A DNA stretch of 37,180 nt from Chara braunii (lineage: Eukaryota > Streptophyta > Charophyceae > Charales > Characeae), in assembly GCA_003427395.1 (NCBI GenBank), contig BFEA01000018.1, positions 4,583,831 to 4,621,010 of the forward strand, read 5' to 3'. Below the pieces are notes generated by a model. That model did no database searches, was not told the DNA's origin, and saw only the letters and a list, made by a program, of their open reading frames with translations. The number at the start of each line of letters is the position of its first letter. Position 1 is the stretch's first letter. Below are positions 34,821 to 37,180 of this stretch, in pieces. The position numbers and the translations under genes were made by a program.

Positions 34821-34831
34821 GGATTCGGACC
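34821..34831 (-). promoter_or_regulatory. RNA polymerase III B box
   Basis: GGTCCGAATCC matches the B-box consensus GGTTCGANNCC at all but one position. Confidence 0.65.
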
Positions 34832-34864
34832 GGTGACCTCGGCCTCAAGAGCCAGGTGTCTTAA

Positions 34865-34876
34865 CCACTACAGCCA
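34865..34876 (-). promoter_or_regulatory. RNA polymerase III A box
   Basis: TGGCTGTAGTGG fits the A-box consensus and lies at tRNA-like distance from the B box. Confidence 0.65.
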
Positions 34877-34885
34877 GGAAACAGT

Positions 34886-35349
34886 GTCAAACCATACTGG
34901 TTCTGATATCCATCCCACCCCTGCAAGGCTGTAGTGTCCAACTCAACACACACCACACACAACACCACACGGACATGGCAATTCTCGCACACCTCGCTCT
35001 CTCCAATCAGCACAAATCCTTACCACTGGTACTCCCTCCCGTCCACCTACACGGGCCACATCACCCGGCGGTTAACGGGTGCTTCCACACCACCTAAGTG
35101 GATCTGCACATCTAGCTTCCCAACACCTGAGGTTACAGCATGGCTTGGACCCGGTTTCCAGCAGGTGATGCTCCCCACCAACAGATGGAGTGGCCCACCT
35201 GGCAAAGCCTCAATTCTGGTGGTTCTCTTACCACCACTGGGATAGAGGCCTTGCACAAGGGCCTTTAAAAAAAGGAAGGAAAAAAAAAAAAAAAAAAGAG
35301 AGAGAGAGAGCGAAAAAAAAAGGAAAAAAAATGAAAAAGAGGGTACAGC
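34886..35349 (+). other. Retroelement 3' end fragment of unknown type
   Basis: This stretch holds no gene. A CA-rich segment (about 34940-34975) precedes a segment that shares 27 of 28 bases with the LINE 3' UTR (35147-35174 against 34647-34674). It ends in a small inverted repeat (AGGCC near 35246, GGCCT near 35258) and an A-rich tail (35265-35340). It looks like the 3' part of a second LINE or of a SINE borrowing a LINE tail. Confidence 0.5.
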
Positions 35350-35365
35350 ATGGCACTACCCATCC
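35350..35365 (-). repeat. Second copy of the SINE 3'-end motif
   Basis: These 16 bases are identical to 34770-34785, the terminal hairpin region of the SINE. They too follow an A/G-rich tract on the plus strand. The rest of the element is missing, so this is probably a 5'-truncated or deleted copy. Confidence 0.5.
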
Positions 35366-35405
35366 CAGAATGGCGGGGCTTAAAAAAAAAAAAAAAGAAA
35401 GAGGG

Positions 35406-35797
35406 AAGTACGTTTATGTCACATGGGAGTTTGTAATGGGCGAAAATAACACGAGTCGGCAATTTTGTCATGGCCTGAGTTTGAAAAAGGCGGCTGTAAC
35501 TCCGGCCGGCAGTGGTGTCAGGGTGGCAGTTTCGTTAAGGTGGTTGTGGCATGTTTGGTACCGGTCTGTTCCTGTGTACCGGCCTGTCCCACATCTTTTT
35601 TTTTTTGTGTTTGTCATGTTTCTTTTTTTCGTGGCCGTGGCCCAGCCGCGGGCATGGACTAGACATCATGGCCATGCCCTGGCCCTGATGTAATGCCATT
35701 TCCTGTTATTTTGCCTTTACAAACTCTGGCCATGTCTTCGTTGCCGTTTCGTGTTTTTTCTGCCTTTTTGAACTCAAATAGTGACATAAACGTACTT
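35406..35797. mobile_element. MITE-like element, 392 bp, with 17-bp terminal inverted repeats
   Basis: AAGTACGTTTATGTCAC (35406-35422) and its exact complement (35781-35797) bound a 392-bp non-coding segment. If the ends are taken as CGTTTATG...CATAAACG, both sides are flanked by TA, which would suit a TA-targeting (mariner-like) superfamily. With only one copy this cannot be settled. The interior is G/T-rich on the plus strand with several palindromic GGCC/CATGG motifs. No transposase is encoded. Confidence 0.65.
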
Positions 35798-35829
35798 GTT
35801 TCAAAAAAAAAAAAAGGATGATGAGCATC

Positions 35830-35840
35830 GGTTCGAGTCT
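35830..35840 (+). promoter_or_regulatory. Isolated B-box-like sequence
   Basis: GGTTCGAGTCT matches the RNA polymerase III B box except at the last base and is followed by GGCTTGC, similar to the sequence after the B box of the minus-strand SINE. No A box precedes it, so it is at most a remnant of a related SINE. Confidence 0.3.
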
Positions 35841-35888
35841 GGCTTGCGACTTTGTGGGCAGTTCCTAGCACAGATAGGCCTATCATAT

Positions 35889-36059
35889 ACACACTACAGC
35901 CTTTGGATACACATACAAAGTGTACGGGCACAATATACAGTCTATGGACAGACACATAGCCTACGGGCACAACACACAGCCGACAGTCGCAATACACAGC
36001 CTTACCGTCACAATACACAGCGAACGGGTACTGACATACAGCCTACGGCTGTACACAGT
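35889..36059. repeat. Minisatellite with units of about 19-23 bp
   Basis: About eight imperfect units follow the theme ACACAGCCTACGGGCACAAT. Units vary in length and sequence. Plus-strand frames through it are repeat artefacts. Confidence 0.8.
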
Positions 36060-37180
36060 TGGCTACAATGCCGGGGGGGTTGGGTACCTTGTCCTAGCTA
36101 GGGGTGTCATAGACTAGATCTGGGGGTTGGGGTGGGCTATCAGACATGGTCGGTGATATGCTCGCTAGGGGTACGGATAGTAGGTGGGGCCGATAGAAAC
36201 ACTGTTTGCGCCTGGCGTCAGAAGTACCCGTGTGACGAGGCTTACCCGGTCATGCTTCAACCAGGGCTGGGTGGGATACCTGTTTAGCCCCGGTGCCTAT
36301 AACTGCTGTTCGGTCCAAGTCACCTGGCGGGGTGATAGGCCTGAGGTAGGATAGTGGGAAAATGGGTACACTGGGAGAATTGGTGAGAGGATGGGTAGGG
36401 AGGTGGTCTCACAAACAAAAATTGTCAGGACAACCAATGGCTGACTGATGACTACGACCACTGTACGTCTGGAACCTGGCCTCTACAACAACCTGGGCTT
36501 TTTTTTATTTATTTTTCATCAGGGGGCTGATATTAAGAAGGGTGGTGGTCAGACGATATGCGAGGGAAATGGTGACATCGTGGCTGAAGAGCATAGTGGC
36601 AGGCTGGCAGCATCAACAAATCGTCTACTGAAGCAGCATGAGTGGTAAGTGTCTCTGTGTTTGGCAGACTGATGGAGCCCACCGTCAACCTGGAGGACAG
36701 GGTTGCATATTTGGAAGCAGGACTGGGCAAAGCTGTCAGAATCGTAAGGCAGGTAGTAAACAACCACCCAAAGGGGAGTGACGAGTCTACTTGAGATGAG
36801 AGTGAGAGGGCTGACTGTGGGGGGGGGAAGCTGGAAAATAAGGGGATGTTGGGCACGGCGGGTTTGGAAAGAGCCTGGGCAAGGAGGGGGTTCCCATATG
36901 GAAGAGGAGTGGGAGAAGAGGGAGAAAGGAGGATTTGGGTAATTTCATGGCCTTTAAAGGAAGTGGGAGACGGGGAAGAGAGGAGGAGGGTATGGGATGT
37001 GTTTTGATAATTCCTCTTCGTCCACTGTTACAAGCCCAGTTGGGCGATGTACATATAAACCGAGGATCCGCAATGTGATAAAAAAGGACTGAATGGACAA
37101 TGCAGTGCAAGTGGAATCTCAACAAGCAATGTGCATTCCGATACATACAAAATGGTGCTTTATAGCGCAGGGAAGACTTT
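36060..37180. other. Unassigned terminal stretch
   Basis: No gene is supported. The plus strand is G-rich. A pyrimidine tract ending in CAG (36499-36523) resembles a 3' splice site and is followed by an open frame to 36648. A separate 40-codon frame starts at ATG 36672 with a heptad-like sequence (VNLEDRVAYLEAGLGKAV). These could be exon relics, but the intervening 23 bases cannot be an intron and I recognise no product. Confidence 0.3.

Larger units (their letters stand above)
34766..34885 (-). mobile_element. tRNA-derived SINE-like element
   Basis: Read on the minus strand, the sequence starts with a tRNA-like head: an A box TGGCTGTAGTGG (34865-34876) and a B box GGTCCGAATCC (34821-34831), about 45 bases apart and spaced as in a tRNA. 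The text between them (GTTAAGACACC, CTCTTGAGG) resembles a serine or leucine tRNA, with a TGA triplet where the anticodon would be. There is no matching acceptor stem and the T-arm stem is weak, so it is not a functional tRNA. It ends in the hairpin GGATGG/CCATCC (34768-34785) and a T run. That is the layout of a short plant SINE ending in T residues. The family is unidentified. Confidence 0.7.

Noticed and set aside
34811-34884. Functional tRNA-Ser gene on the minus strand
   Set aside because: A and B boxes are present, but the acceptor stem cannot form and the T-arm stem has mismatches; a SINE head explains it better.
36649-36671. A 23-nt GTAAGT...CAG intron joining two open frames
   Set aside because: It is too short for a plant intron, and the join creates a stop codon.

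Overview
The window looks like repeat-dominated intergenic DNA from a large plant nuclear genome. The best evidence for the lineage is a degenerate L1-type LINE whose first ORF carries a plant-style DUF4283-like region plus zinc knuckle, and whose second ORF ends in a zf-RVT domain, a combination I know from Viridiplantae. I cannot name the species, and a non-angiosperm streptophyte is possible. I see no intact host gene, no rRNA gene and no convincing functional tRNA. Isolated Ns and a 70-base N gap show a draft assembly.

Layout. (1) 37-4712 and 12184-17020 are two direct copies of one 4.7-4.8 kb non-coding repeat, here called A1 and A2. By eye they are over 90% alike, with many C/T and G/A differences, and their length difference is almost entirely a CT microsatellite. 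(2) 8073-11745 and 21905-25910 are two direct but more diverged copies (B1, B2) of a second 3.7-4.0 kb non-coding repeat. The order along the window is A1-B1-A2-B2. (3) 17023-19440 holds a pair of 480-bp direct repeats around a G/T-rich core. (4) 20641-21846 is a 603-bp tandem duplication whose two halves carry an N at the same offset. (5) 26704-34765 is the LINE: ORF1, an unassigned middle ORF, ORF2 (endonuclease, reverse transcriptase, zf-RVT), a 3' UTR and an A tract, all decayed by stops and frameshifts. (6) 34738-35850 is a nest of small elements: a tRNA-derived SINE on the minus strand, a second sequence sharing a 28-nt block with the LINE 3' end, a fragment of the SINE end, and a 392-bp MITE-like element with 17-bp perfect inverted ends. 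(7) 35889-36059 is a 20-mer-type minisatellite, followed by about 1.1 kb without recognisable content.

The most interesting observation lies in B1 and B2. Each contains about 16-17 spaced units of a short imperfect hairpin with a near-constant AACTTA(T) loop and arms that differ from unit to unit while staying complementary. Matched changes occur inside each copy, between the copies, and between two 382-bp higher-order repeats in B2. This looks like covariation, so the fold rather than the sequence seems to be preserved. I know of no described family with this organisation, but I could not search.

Nothing here works as a gene set. The LINE could once have supplied its own reverse transcriptase and perhaps mobilised the neighbouring SINE-like sequences. 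A and B look like non-coding parts of large, methylated, long-silenced elements.
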